Assembly (NCBI GenBank): GCA_017649855.1
Contig: JAGCGA010000040.1
Span: 19,292 to 83,291 of the forward strand
Origin: Bacteroidales bacterium
GTDB taxonomy: Bacteria > Bacteroidota > Bacteroidia > Bacteroidales > WCHB1-69
Length of the DNA: 64,000 bases
Direction: 5' to 3'
Within the stretch, counting starts at the first letter, position 1. Every line of letters starts with the position of its first letter. The notes under the pieces were generated by a model. It searched no databases. It worked only from the letters and a program-made list of their open reading frames with translations, and had not been told where the DNA came from. Below are positions 21,248 through 30,521 of the stretch, one piece after another. A program made the position numbers and the translations under genes.

Positions 21248-21994
21248 TTATCGATTTTCAAAAATTTTAAAATGCCCCAGGTGCCATTTTTGCAAGCGAT
21301 ATTGCAAGGCGGTCCAGAGCACCCCAAAGCCATACTTCATGCTTCTTTTAAAATTAATGGATGACGCTTCGGGAAAATACTTGGTAGGGCAGGTAATCTC
21401 AGCAATCTCAGCACCAACATAAAATATCTGTGCCAGCATCTGATTGTCGAAGACAAAATCATCCGAATTGGCCATATAGTTGATCTTTCGCAGGACATTG
21501 GCCGAGAAGGCACGATAGCCGGTATGGTACTCCGACAGTTTCTCGTTCATCACCAGATTCTGGATAAGGGTCAAGCAACGGTTGAAGAAGTACTTGTAGC
21601 GGGGCATGCCTCCGCGGATGGCGCCTTTGCCCAGGATGCGGGAGCCGAGCACCACAGGGTACACCTCATTGACAATCAGATAGGCCATCGACTCTATCAG
21701 CTTCGGGGTATATTGATAGTCGGGATGGAGCATGATCACCACATCGGCATCCAATGCCAACGCCTGGTTATAGCAACTCTTCTGATTTGCGCCATACCCC
21801 TTGTTTTCAGCATGATGGATAATATGGCGAATCCCCAGCTGGTGAGCCACATCCAGTGTGCCATCCGAGGAATGGTCATCTACCAAGATCACCTCATCCA
21901 CCACATGCAAAGGTATCTCTTCGTAAGTTTTACGAAGGGTCATGGCTGCATTATAGGCGGGCAGCACCACACATATTTTCTTGTCTTTGAGCAT
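21248..21994 (-). CDS. Family 2 glycosyltransferase (dolichyl-phosphate-mannose-synthase type)
   Basis: The 248-residue GT-A enzyme starts VVLPAYNAAMTLRKTYEEIP, has the VDDHSSDGT and LHPDYQY metal/nucleotide-sugar sites near residues 38-46 and 94-100, and NKGYGANQKSCYNQAL. There are no C-terminal membrane helices. It likely transfers a sugar to a lipid carrier or envelope glycan; the acceptor is unknown. It is the first gene before kamD, 13 bases apart, which is an odd partner for a lysine-fermentation operon. Confidence 0.85.
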   Translation of the reverse strand: MLKDKKICVVLPAYNAAMTLRKTYEEIPLHVVDEVILVDDHSSDGTLDVAHQLGIRHIIHHAENKGYGANQKSCYNQALALDADVVIMLHPDYQYTPKLIESMAYLIVNEVYPVVLGSRILGKGAIRGGMPRYKYFFNRCLTLIQNLVMNEKLSEYHTGYRAFSANVLRKINYMANSDDFVFDNQMLAQIFYVGAEIAEITCPTKYFPEASSINFKRSMKYGFGVLWTALQYRLQKWHLGHFKIFENR

Positions 21995-22019
21995 GTAAAG
22001 TACCTTTGCGAAAAATCGG

Positions 22020-22028
22020 GCAAAGATA
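22020..22028 (-). promoter_or_regulatory. -7 box (TATCTTTGC) for the glycosyltransferase-kam operon
   Basis: Matches TAnnTTTGC on the minus strand, 25 bases before the glycosyltransferase start. No other box was seen before kamD, so it may drive the whole unit. Confidence 0.7.
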
Positions 22029-22047
22029 CAAAAAAATCAACTTGATG

Positions 22048-23442
22048 TCAAGAACGTTTCAACAGCTCCACGTATTCATCCACGCGCTGCATCTCCGCAG
22101 GTATGTTGATGCGTTGCGGACAATGGGAGACACACTCACCACACCCGATGCAATGACTTGCCTGGCGCAATTTGGGTACACTCCGGTCATAGCCAATCAG
22201 AAATGCCCTACGTGCCTTTTTGTAGGTGGCTGTCGGGTGCTCAGGATTAGGCATATTGCCTTCGGAAATGCACTTGTTGTAGTGAGAAAAGATGGTCGGG
22301 ATATCCAGTCCATACGGACAGGGCATACAATAACTGCAGGTGGTGCAAGGGATGTTTTTAAGATTGTAGATTTCATCGGCAATCTGCATCAGGAAAGCGT
22401 TCTCCTCTTCGGTAATAGGCCGTAGCGGCGAATAGGTGGCCACATTCTCCACCAGGTGTTCCATATAGCTCATGCCACTGAGGACCGTCAACACGCCTTC
22501 CGGGGTTCCAGCAAAGCGGAAAGCCCAACGTGCAGGTGGTGTCTGCGGCTCTCGCTCCTGCATACGCTTGACAATAAAGTCGGGCAAGGTGCCCAGACGG
22601 CCGCCTAACAACGGTTCCATGATAACGGAGGGGATATTCCGCTTCTGCAGTTCGTTATACAGATAAACCGCATCGGTATTGCGCTCATTGATCTCGTCGG
22701 CATAGTTCCAATCGAGATAGTTTAATTCTATCTGCACAAAATCCCAATGATACTTGCCCTCGTCGTGCCATTTCAGAAGCATGTCGAAGATAGCGATGTC
22801 GCCATGATAGGAAAATCCCAAATTGCGAATCCGGCCTTTCTCTTTTTGCTCCACCAGCCAGTCGAGAATGCCATTATCCATATAACGACCATTAAAGGTC
22901 TGCATGGCATCCAGATCTTGGGCCGTCATTCCGACGCTATGCAACAAAAGATAGTCCACATAGTTGGTTCTCAACTCCTTAAGAGAGTTTTCAAAAATAT
23001 CCATGGACGCTTTTCTGGACCAGACGGCAGGGTTTTGGTTTGACAACTTGGTGGCGATATAGTAGCTGTCACGCGGGTGTCGCGAGAGCGCTATGCCTGT
23101 GCTCCGCTCCGAGAGTCCCTGACAATAGACGGGGGCGGTGTCGAAGTAGTTGACACCATGTTCCAGGGCATAGTCAATCTGTTGGTTTACCAGCTCCTGG
23201 TTGATGGGCGAATCGGGATTCTCCCGCATCGTACCTCCCGCCTCAACGGGCAGTCTCATCATGCCATAGCCCAGCAGCGAGACCTTGTCGTTGGTATTCG
23301 GGTTCGTGCGGTAGGTCATCGAGCCATTCCCGTCCAGACCGGAAACGCCAGGTGCAGGGGTATCGTTTTTCTTGCAGGCAGCCAGCAAAGATGCAGCCAT
23401 CGCGGCGCCGCCAATATGCTTGATAAATTCTCTTCTATCCAT
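22048..23442 (-). CDS. Tat-signal aldo/keto reductase with C-terminal ferredoxin domain
   Basis: The 464-residue protein begins DRREFIKHIGGAAMAASLLAACKK: a twin-arginine signal with a lipobox-like LAAC, so a Tat-exported lipoprotein is likely. The AKR barrel shows NYFDTAPVYCQG, IATKLS and LLLHS, holding the Asp, Tyr, Lys and His positions of the catalytic tetrad. The C-terminus has CTTCSYCMPCPYG and CIGCGECVSHCP, enough for Fe-S clusters. It is the last gene of a unit with tatA, tatC and an Fe-S membrane protein, so substrate and exporter are encoded together. The redox substrate is unknown. Confidence 0.88.
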   Translation of the reverse strand: MDRREFIKHIGGAAMAASLLAACKKNDTPAPGVSGLDGNGSMTYRTNPNTNDKVSLLGYGMMRLPVEAGGTMRENPDSPINQELVNQQIDYALEHGVNYFDTAPVYCQGLSERSTGIALSRHPRDSYYIATKLSNQNPAVWSRKASMDIFENSLKELRTNYVDYLLLHSVGMTAQDLDAMQTFNGRYMDNGILDWLVEQKEKGRIRNLGFSYHGDIAIFDMLLKWHDEGKYHWDFVQIELNYLDWNYADEINERNTDAVYLYNELQKRNIPSVIMEPLLGGRLGTLPDFIVKRMQEREPQTPPARWAFRFAGTPEGVLTVLSGMSYMEHLVENVATYSPLRPITEEENAFLMQIADEIYNLKNIPCTTCSYCMPCPYGLDIPTIFSHYNKCISEGNMPNPEHPTATYKKARRAFLIGYDRSVPKLRQASHCIGCGECVSHCPQRINIPAEMQRVDEYVELLKRS

Positions 23443-23463
23443 AGTGTTGTTCAGTTCTAAGGG

Positions 23464-24933
23464 TTATTGTAAATGATGCATAACATTGCCTTCCACATAG
23501 ATAGCGCTGAAAGGACGGGCGGGGCAAAGGTTCTCACATGCGCCACAGCCAATACATTTCCCCGTATCGATAGAGGGCACCTTGGCACCTTCATAATCCA
23601 CCATCTGGATGGCCCCGGTGGGACAATGTCGGGCACAGTTGCCGCAGCTGACCTTGTCTGTCAGCGGAAGACAGTTCTCCTTCAGCCAGACAGCGTATCC
23701 GGCATGCACCTCCGTCTTCTGTTCGGGCGTGATGGGCCGGATGGCGCCGGTAGGACACACCTGGCTGCAACGGGTACACTCGGGACGGCAGTAGCCCCGA
23801 TCGAAGGACATCTCCGGCTGCATGAAGGTCATCAACGACTTGGATGGCCGCAAGACGTGGTTAGGACATGCCGACACGCAAAGCTGGCATGCCGTGCAGT
23901 GATGCTGCATATTCTGCGCCGAGATGGAACCTGGCGGCGTGATGGGTGTCTTGCGCTCCGGTGCCACCTTGTCTTCGATGACCGCCAAGCCGCCATCCAC
24001 CTTGACCTTGGGTTGGGCCATGGCCACCGTAGCCGTCATCAGGCCCGCCCCTAAGAGGAAGGACCGACGACCCTCATCCACCGTCTCCGTTTTCTCCTCC
24101 ACGACAACCGGTGCCTTGGAAACACGGCCGTAATGCAACGCGTCAAACTTGCACTTCTCCAGGCAGTCGCCACAGACCACACAACGAGAGTAGTCCACCT
24201 TGCAGTTCTTAAAGTCGATGGCCGACGCCTTGCAGTTCTTCTCACAGAGACCGCACTGCTTGCATTTGTCTTGGTCAAATGATACTTTGAGCAGAGAGAA
24301 TCTGGAAATGAAGCTGAGGAACGTGCCCACCGGACAGATGGTGTTGCAATACGTACGCCCATGTCGCCACGCCAACACCGCCAAGGCGAGCAGGGTGACT
24401 ATTGCCACCACGAAGGTGGTGACGCTGCGCATCCAGATCTCAACCTCCGAGAAATGATAGAGGTCATGCTGGGCTTCATAATGCGCCAACGCATTGTTCA
24501 ACATCTCGTAAAGAGGCTTGAACAGCGTATTCACGATTCGTCCGTAGGCACTATAGGGAGCCAAAAGCGTTGTCGCCGGCGTCACCCCAATGACCAGCAA
24601 TATCACAAAGAGTGCCAAGACAATGTATCGAAGCCATTTCTTCTCGGGAGAGAAGGAGAAACGGTTTTTCTTGAATTTGCCATGAAGCCAGGAAAAGCAA
24701 TCCTGCATGATGCCCAAGGGGCAGATGACACTACAGTAGATGCGCCCGAAAAGCAGCGTCAGCAGCAGCAACAAGATCAGGACCACCACATTGAAAGAGA
24801 GGACGGCTGGCAGGAACTGGATCTTGGCCACAAAGCCAAACCACAAGTTAATGCGCCATGAGACTCCCAAAAAGAGCAACGTGACCAACACAAACATCAC
24901 GATGGCTAATATCGTTCTGATTTTCTTTAGCAT
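23464..24933 (-). CDS. NapH/NapG-like polyferredoxin membrane protein
   Basis: The 489-residue protein has N-terminal membrane helices with two CxxxCP sites (RIYCSVICPLG and RTYCNTICPVG), typical of NapH/CcoG-like proteins. A cytoplasmic-type ferredoxin segment follows (CKQCGLCEKNC, CVVCGDCLEKC). Then comes an internal twin-arginine-like stretch GRRSFLLGAGLMTATVAMA near residues 289-307 and a NapG-like part with at least four more cysteine clusters (CTACQLCVSACP, CTRCSQVCP, CGNCARHCP, CIGCGACENLCP). It looks like NapH fused to NapG and could pass electrons from quinol across the membrane to the exported reductase next to it. Confidence 0.85.
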   Translation of the reverse strand: MLKKIRTILAIVMFVLVTLLFLGVSWRINLWFGFVAKIQFLPAVLSFNVVVLILLLLLTLLFGRIYCSVICPLGIMQDCFSWLHGKFKKNRFSFSPEKKWLRYIVLALFVILLVIGVTPATTLLAPYSAYGRIVNTLFKPLYEMLNNALAHYEAQHDLYHFSEVEIWMRSVTTFVVAIVTLLALAVLAWRHGRTYCNTICPVGTFLSFISRFSLLKVSFDQDKCKQCGLCEKNCKASAIDFKNCKVDYSRCVVCGDCLEKCKFDALHYGRVSKAPVVVEEKTETVDEGRRSFLLGAGLMTATVAMAQPKVKVDGGLAVIEDKVAPERKTPITPPGSISAQNMQHHCTACQLCVSACPNHVLRPSKSLMTFMQPEMSFDRGYCRPECTRCSQVCPTGAIRPITPEQKTEVHAGYAVWLKENCLPLTDKVSCGNCARHCPTGAIQMVDYEGAKVPSIDTGKCIGCGACENLCPARPFSAIYVEGNVMHHLQ

Positions 24934-24964
24934 ATTGATAAATGTTAAGGTTATTATTCTTTGG

Positions 24965-25789
24965 TTAATATGACAGGTTATGGTTGTTATTTCTAGTTAA
25001 TGCCAACCTCTCTTGCCTTTTCACGATCCAGATACTGAGTTCATAGAGGAGCCATATAGGCACAGAGACAAGCATCAGGGTGAACGCGTCGCCCGTCGGG
25101 GTGATCACGGCGGCGAGGATCACGATGGCGAGGATCGCATGACGCCGATAACGCTTGAGCATCTCCGCGGTGATGACCCCCATGCGAGCCAGGAAATAGG
25201 CCAATATGGGAATTTCAAAGAGCAACCCCATAATGAGACTCATGGAGAGGATAGCGCCAATATAGGAGGTAAGGGAGATCTGATTGACAACTCCCTCGTA
25301 CACCTGATAGGTGCCCAAAAAGCGAAAAGTGAAAGGGAAAATGATGAAATAATTCAGGAGCACCCCGCAGAGGAAGAGCAGAATCGCACTGACGAGCACG
25401 GAGCCGAAATAGCGGCGCTCCCGTTCGTACAACGCTGGCAGCACAAAGCCATAAAGCTGATAGACGATAAACGGTGAGGCCAAGACCAAGCCTCCCCAAA
25501 ATGCCGCCTGTAGGTGCACCACAAACTGCGCAGCCAGCTCCACATTGATAAAAGAAACCTCAAAAGCACTCGGACAAAGGGACGGCAGATGAAGCCAGAC
25601 AGCCAGACGGCACATCAACCGATAGGAAACAAATTCGGAAGATGCCGGTGCGAACAGGAAGAGAAACAGATATTTTTTCAAGACAAAAAGCAGCATGAAA
25701 CAAGCCGCCCACACAATCAGAGAGCGGATAATGACAGATCGTAACTCGTCAAGATGGTCCCAAAAAGATGGCGAGTTATCGGAAGCCAT
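24965..25789 (-). CDS. tatC: Sec-independent translocase TatC
   Basis: Core receptor of the twin-arginine export pathway. The 274-residue protein has the N-terminal SFWDHLDELRSVIIRS motif and six membrane segments, including the family stretch FWGGLVLASPFIVYQLYGFV and the later MGLLFEIPILAYFLARMGVI. Its start overlaps the tatA stop by one base (TAATG). An Fe-S protein and a Tat-signal reductase follow in the same unit. Confidence 0.95.
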   Translation of the reverse strand: MASDNSPSFWDHLDELRSVIIRSLIVWAACFMLLFVLKKYLFLFLFAPASSEFVSYRLMCRLAVWLHLPSLCPSAFEVSFINVELAAQFVVHLQAAFWGGLVLASPFIVYQLYGFVLPALYERERRYFGSVLVSAILLFLCGVLLNYFIIFPFTFRFLGTYQVYEGVVNQISLTSYIGAILSMSLIMGLLFEIPILAYFLARMGVITAEMLKRYRRHAILAIVILAAVITPTGDAFTLMLVSVPIWLLYELSIWIVKRQERLALTRNNNHNLSY

Positions 25790-26013
25790 TATTCTTGCGC
25801 AACGTTATCCGTAGATGAATCCTCCGCCTTCGCAGAAGAATCGGTTTTCTCGGCCGGTTCCTTCTCCATCTCACTCATCCCTTCCTTGAAACTGCGGACC
25901 CCCTTGCCCAATCCCTTCATCAGTTCGGGAATCTTCTTGCCGCCAAAGAGAAGCAACACCAGCAACACAATAACGATAATCTCCGTTGTACCAATACGTA
26001 AAAGTGTAATCAT
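25789..26013 (-). CDS. tatA: Sec-independent translocase TatA/E
   Basis: A 74-residue pore-forming Tat component: N-terminal membrane helix ([13 protein letters not shown]), hinge [15 protein letters not shown], amphipathic helix, then an acidic polar tail. ATG 26013 is chosen; a longer frame upstream lacks a sensible signal and runs past normal TatA length. No TatB is seen nearby, which is usual for Bacteroidota. Confidence 0.93.
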   Translation of the reverse strand: MITLLRIGTTEIIVIVLLVLLLFGGKKIPELMKGLGKGVRSFKEGMSEMEKEPAEKTDSSAKAEDSSTDNVAQE

Positions 26014-26069
26014 AACTGAACGTATAAATAATAAAACATAACCTTCTGACCCCCAAAGAATCAGAAAGG

Positions 26070-26078
26070 GCAAAAATA
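26070..26078 (-). promoter_or_regulatory. -7 box (TATTTTTGC) for the Tat operon
   Basis: Matches TAnnTTTGC on the minus strand, giving a leader of roughly 50 bases before tatA. Small gaps (overlap, 31 and 21 bases) suggest one transcript for all four genes. Confidence 0.7.
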
Positions 26079-26139
26079 AGAAAAAATGAATTACAACTAC
26101 CTGTTTTTTAAAAAAATCTGATATTCAGAGCCATTATGC

Positions 26140-26673
26140 CTAGAGCAGAGCGATCTGCCTGACCGCCTCCCAAAGCACCATCCCGGCGGCAATGGTCACG
26201 TTCAGGGAATGCTTGGTCCCGAACTGGGGAATCTCCACTGCCAAGTCAGCAAGGGGCAACACGGCATCAGTGACCCCAAAGACCTCGTTTCCCACAATCA
26301 AGCAAAGCTTCTCATACTGTTTAAAGTCAACCTGTTGCAACATAACGGACGTGTCGGTTTGCTCCACCACGGCAATGGTGAAATGCTCCTCTTTGAGACG
26401 GTGCACCAGTTCAGACACCTCTTCCACATACTCCCAATTCACACTTTCGGTTGCGCCCAGCGCCGTTTTGGCAATCTCCTTCTGTGGCGGGCAGGCCGTA
26501 ATCCCACAAAGATAGAGTTTCTCCACATTCATGGCATCGCAAGTGCGGAAGATAGAGCCTATGTTATTCATGCTTCGGATGTTATCCAGCACCATCACCA
26601 CGGGGTACTTGTCCTGAGACTTGAACTGTTCAGGAGTCACACGATGCAACTCTTCCATTGACAATTTTTTCAT
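26140..26673 (-). CDS. SpoU/TrmH-family RNA 2'-O-methyltransferase
   Basis: The 177-residue SPOUT methyltransferase has motif 1 DNIRSMNNIGSIFRTCDA, motif 2 CLIVGNEVFGV and motif 3 HSLNVTIAAGMVLWE, forming the SAM-binding trefoil knot. It methylates a ribose in tRNA or rRNA; the exact site cannot be told. It follows dnaB by 27 bases on the same strand and is probably cotranscribed with it. Confidence 0.9.
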   Translation of the reverse strand: MKKLSMEELHRVTPEQFKSQDKYPVVMVLDNIRSMNNIGSIFRTCDAMNVEKLYLCGITACPPQKEIAKTALGATESVNWEYVEEVSELVHRLKEEHFTIAVVEQTDTSVMLQQVDFKQYEKLCLIVGNEVFGVTDAVLPLADLAVEIPQFGTKHSLNVTIAAGMVLWEAVRQIALL

Positions 26674-26700
26674 CGGAGCGAAGATTTATGAAACGGCCTG

Positions 26701-28278
26701 TTAATAGGGAAGCTCATCCGAGAAATTAGATGCTGGCGGTGTCTGTTCCGCTTGATTGATCGAAGACTCCACCACGTCGAAATTGGTGTTTGGGCGGATC
26801 GTGGGCATCAGCAACGCAGCAGGATCAGGGGTGGCGCCGGCAGTGTCGTCGAAATAGCCTTCGTCCAGATCGGAGAACTTGGTGTACTGTGCCTGGAAGC
26901 GCACGCGAAGACCGCCCGTGCTTCCATGACGGTTCTTCTCAAAGATAATCTCAGCAATGCCTTGCGCCGGTGTATTGTCCTCAAAGGTATCCATCTTATA
27001 ATACTCAGGACGATAGATGAAGAGCACCATATCCGCATCTTGCTCGATAGAACCGGACTCACGAAGGTCGGAGAGCTGGGGACGACGGGAGTTGGCACGG
27101 TTTTCGGTCTGGCGACTCAACTGCGACAAGGCAATCACGGGGACATTCAAGTCCTTGGCCAATGCCTTCAGTGAACGGGAGATATAGCTGATTTCCTGCT
27201 CACGGTTGCCCGTCTTGTTGTTCTCGCCTCCGACGGTCATCAGTTGCAGGTAGTCCACAACAATCATCTGGATATCATATTGGTGTTTCAACCGGCGGCA
27301 CTTGGCACGAAGGTCGAAGATGGAGATGGCCGGCGTATCGTCAATAATCAGGTTGGAGGTCTCCAGCTTGCCGATGCTGTCCATCAGCTTCACCCATTCA
27401 TCGTCGCTGAGGTCTCCCTTGGCGATTTTCTCCGCGTTGATGCCGGACTCCAAAGAGAAGAGACGCTGAGCCAGCTGTTGGGAAGACATTTCCAAAGAGA
27501 AAAAGGCCACCGGCTTATCATACTGGATGGCAGCATTGCGCGCCACGGAGAGCACAAAGGAGGTCTTACCCATACCAGGACGGGCGGCCAGGATGATCAG
27601 GTCTGTCTTCTGCCAACCACCTGTCTTCTGGTCAATGGTGCGTATGCCGGAAGGCACCCCATGCAGATCCGAATCCGCATTTCGCAACTCATTGAGTTCC
27701 TTGATAGTTGCCTCCACTACCTGATGTAATGGTTTACTATCTCTTTTGAAGTTTTGCTCTATGATATTGAAGATTCTGGTCTCCGAGAGATCCAACAGAT
27801 CAAGCACATCCTTCGACTCATCATACGCATCCTCAATGATGGCACTACAATTCTTGATCAGCTCACGGAGCACGTACTTCTCCATCACAATACGGGCATG
27901 GTATTGGATGTTGGCGGATGAGGTGATCTTGTTGGTGAGGGAAGCCAGATAGGAGACACCGCCCACGACATCCAGCATTTTGTCTTTTCGCAGCTGGTTC
28001 GTGACCGAGAGCAGGTCGATGGGCTGTTCTGCGCGATACAGTTCCTCAATTGCCCGGAAGATATGCTGATGAGCTTCCTTGTAGAACATCTGAAAGGTGA
28101 TCGTCCCAAGGATCGTGCTGACCGCCTCCGTGTCGATCATCAGACCGCCCAGCACCGCCTCCTCGAATTCCAGGGCTTGAGGGGTCAACTTCCCCGTTGA
28201 TCCCAGCACCTGTTCGATCCGGTTATAAGAAATGTTTCGCTGCTGTTTCGTGTTCTCGGCTATATGCTCTTTCTCCAT
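26701..28278 (-). CDS. dnaB: Replicative DNA helicase
   Basis: Hexameric 5'-3' helicase at the replication fork. The 525-residue protein has an N-terminal helical domain (PQALEFEEAVLGGLMID), Walker A AARPGMGKTS at residues 231-240, Walker B-type IQMIVVDYLQLM, and the DnaB4 segment ALSQLSRQTENRANSRRPQL. The tail after ~485 is low-complexity. No intein is visible. A DciA-like partner gene lies at 6.3-6.6 kb. Confidence 0.97.
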   Translation of the reverse strand: MEKEHIAENTKQQRNISYNRIEQVLGSTGKLTPQALEFEEAVLGGLMIDTEAVSTILGTITFQMFYKEAHQHIFRAIEELYRAEQPIDLLSVTNQLRKDKMLDVVGGVSYLASLTNKITSSANIQYHARIVMEKYVLRELIKNCSAIIEDAYDESKDVLDLLDLSETRIFNIIEQNFKRDSKPLHQVVEATIKELNELRNADSDLHGVPSGIRTIDQKTGGWQKTDLIILAARPGMGKTSFVLSVARNAAIQYDKPVAFFSLEMSSQQLAQRLFSLESGINAEKIAKGDLSDDEWVKLMDSIGKLETSNLIIDDTPAISIFDLRAKCRRLKHQYDIQMIVVDYLQLMTVGGENNKTGNREQEISYISRSLKALAKDLNVPVIALSQLSRQTENRANSRRPQLSDLRESGSIEQDADMVLFIYRPEYYKMDTFEDNTPAQGIAEIIFEKNRHGSTGGLRVRFQAQYTKFSDLDEGYFDDTAGATPDPAALLMPTIRPNTNFDVVESSINQAEQTPPASNFSDELPY

Positions 28279-28336
28279 GCTTAAAAATCTAGAATATTGG
28301 CAATTAAATACGGTCGGAAGTCTTGTTTCCCGAACG

Positions 28337-28345
28337 GCAAATGTA
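28337..28345 (-). promoter_or_regulatory. -7 box (TACATTTGC) for dnaB
   Basis: Matches TAnnTTTGC on the minus strand, giving a leader of about 50 bases. Confidence 0.65.
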
Positions 28346-28371
28346 CATTTTTTTCAACACCCACACCCTGT

Positions 28372-29427
28372 CTAACGCAATTTTATCTTCTGCCCTAACG
28401 AAAGAATGCTGGTCTCCTTGATATGGTTGATCTTACATAATTTCTCCACGGTCGTGTGATAACGTTTGGCGATGGAATAGAGGGTGTCGCCTTTCTTGAC
28501 CACATGCACGGAAGGGGTATTCTTCGTGGTATTGGGCTTCGTGGTTTTCGGAGCTGGCGTCGCCGGAGCAGCGGTCTTTGCCGTGTCAGGATCGTTTTGC
28601 ACGACGCGCTCCACCCCACTGCGTCCATGGTTGACAACGGAGATCTTGTTGGCAGTGCGGTCGATATTCTGATAGGCCTCATTCATATCCGTCACCGTGA
28701 TGGAGATGTCCTTGTTCAACGTCCGTTCAGCCTTGTTGTGACTGAGCAGCCAGCGATAGGTGTCGGGCAGATAGAACATCTTGGCGAGTTGGGAATGATT
28801 GATGCCTTTGAAGCGGTCGAAACGCAAGAGCTTGGTGGGACCGCAATCCTTCATGGCGGCCACAATCTTCTCCGACTGGCTGATGGGAACGGCATTGTCG
28901 GCCGTGCCATGGATAATCCAGAGCGGAAGTTTGTTGAGGCCACAGAACTCCTTCCTGGAGCTGCCGCCGCACAAGGCCATCGCCGCAGAGAATCGCTCGG
29001 GATAGGTCGCCGCCACCTCAAAAGTGCCGTAACCACCCAGGCTCATCCCCACGAGAGCAATACGGTTGGAGTCGATGTCATAGTGAGACTGCACATAGTC
29101 CAACACACGAATCACCTTCTGGGCATTCCAAGGCCCTCCGGGATTCTGCGGGGCAATCACAATGGCGTTGATGTCGCGTCCCATCGAGATGGCATCGAGC
29201 GAACCATATTTGCGAACACGGTTCAGGTCCGTACCACAAAGGCTGTGTCCGTGCAGGAACACGATGGCAGGCATGGTATCCTGCCCTTCACGATAGGTAT
29301 CGGGCACAGAGACCCAAAAGTTGTAGCCGTCATCCACCACACCGCGATAGGCATGAAAGGTATATTCAGTCTGCGTGAAAAGTGCAAAAGGCAGCAAAAC
29401 GAATAAAATCGTCCAAAATTTTCTCAT
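28372..29427 (-). CDS. Secreted alpha/beta-hydrolase (esterase-like) with C-terminal LysM
   Basis: The 351-residue protein has a short signal peptide (MRKFWTILFVLLPFALFTQT), an alpha/beta-hydrolase domain with nucleophile elbow GMSLGG (Ser129), Asp177 in HGTADNAVP and His211 in INHSQ. An A/P/T-rich linker (residues ~282-304) leads to a LysM domain at about 307-350 (HVVKKGDTLYSIAKRYH). The catalytic part resembles feruloyl/acetyl-esterase-like or PHB depolymerase-like enzymes. LysM binds peptidoglycan or chitin-like glycans, so the enzyme may be held at the cell wall. Substrate unknown. Confidence 0.82.
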   Translation of the reverse strand: MRKFWTILFVLLPFALFTQTEYTFHAYRGVVDDGYNFWVSVPDTYREGQDTMPAIVFLHGHSLCGTDLNRVRKYGSLDAISMGRDINAIVIAPQNPGGPWNAQKVIRVLDYVQSHYDIDSNRIALVGMSLGGYGTFEVAATYPERFSAAMALCGGSSRKEFCGLNKLPLWIIHGTADNAVPISQSEKIVAAMKDCGPTKLLRFDRFKGINHSQLAKMFYLPDTYRWLLSHNKAERTLNKDISITVTDMNEAYQNIDRTANKISVVNHGRSGVERVVQNDPDTAKTAAPATPAPKTTKPNTTKNTPSVHVVKKGDTLYSIAKRYHTTVEKLCKINHIKETSILSLGQKIKLR

Positions 29428-29457
29428 AAAAAATTAGTTTTAAGGCGTGAAGAAAGG

Positions 29458-30501
29458 TTACTCTTCAGGCATCGATGTGTTAAACAAATTCTTGATCATG
29501 CGGGCATAAACCCCTTCGGTATAGATGGTCTCATCGGGAGCCGGCCGAAGTTTGACGATGATCGCATCATCACCGCCATCCTCCACTGAAGAATAGCCGA
29601 CAATGGCCTCATTGGAAGAGATGATGCCGGGGGTGATTCTCGTAAAAACGAGGAAATCGGCCCAGGTCTCCACATCTTCCAGGCTCTCATCAATCAATAT
29701 TTTCTTGCCACTATGCAGTACCACCAGGGTACTCTGATCATTATATTTCATAAAATAGGCCACAAGGTCCTGGTTAAGCTTCTGCCCGACCCCTTGCCTA
29801 TATAGATAGATGTAATTCTTCGATTCTTTGCCATCCTCATAATGTACCGTGGAACGGATCTTGCCATTGGAGTCATAGTAGTCCCAATCGCCTATCCGGT
29901 GCCCTTTGAGCAGTTCACCCGTGGAGGAGATCTTTTGGGAAGGATAGTAGGCCGTGCATCGACCATTTTGAAGTCCATCCACATAGCGTTCCTCCAGGCT
30001 GACATTCCCGTCCTCATAGTAGGTCTTGTGTACCCCGTCGAGCTTGCCGTTCAGGAAATGCCGCTCCTCCAACAAGACACCCGTCTGGGCTGAGTAGGTC
30101 TTCCAGTCTCCAGACCTCACCCCCCGGAGGTAGTTTTCCTCCGTGATGAGCGTCCCATGATTCGAATAGTAGAGCCATTGCCCGTCTTTCAGCTGATCCA
30201 CGAACAACCCTTCTGAAGCTTTCTGGCCATTTTCATGATACATGACTGTCTTCACCTTGTGAACACCCTCCACGAACTCGGATTCGCTTTTCAAGGTGCC
30301 ATTCGGCCGATAATACTTGAAAACACCATAGGGAACATCGTTACGGAACTGCCCTTCATAGGCCAGTTTACCATGTTCAACCTTTTTCCAGACGCCCTGC
30401 TTACGCCCAGATGCGTCTTTCCGGTTGATATTGGAAGTATCCACCTGGGCGAACAAAGTGATTGAACATAAAGACAATATGACGAATAACAATTTTTTCA
30501 T
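29458..30501 (-). CDS. Exported MORN/YwqK-type repeat protein
   Basis: The 347-residue protein has a signal peptide (MKKLLFVILSLCSITLFAQ) and about eight MORN-like repeats of some 22 residues (for example YEGQFRNDVPYGVFKYYRPNG and GKLDGVHKTYYEDGNVSLEE). The last third (from about residue 230) is not repetitive. Bacteroidota encode many such proteins, with no settled function; they may bind envelope lipids or proteins. ATG 30501 is chosen from the signal peptide and the -7 box at 30522-30530. Confidence 0.82.
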   Translation of the reverse strand: MKKLLFVILSLCSITLFAQVDTSNINRKDASGRKQGVWKKVEHGKLAYEGQFRNDVPYGVFKYYRPNGTLKSESEFVEGVHKVKTVMYHENGQKASEGLFVDQLKDGQWLYYSNHGTLITEENYLRGVRSGDWKTYSAQTGVLLEERHFLNGKLDGVHKTYYEDGNVSLEERYVDGLQNGRCTAYYPSQKISSTGELLKGHRIGDWDYYDSNGKIRSTVHYEDGKESKNYIYLYRQGVGQKLNQDLVAYFMKYNDQSTLVVLHSGKKILIDESLEDVETWADFLVFTRITPGIISSNEAIVGYSSVEDGGDDAIIVKLRPAPDETIYTEGVYARMIKNLFNTSMPEE

Positions 30502-30521
30502 AATAGAACATCTACGAAAAC

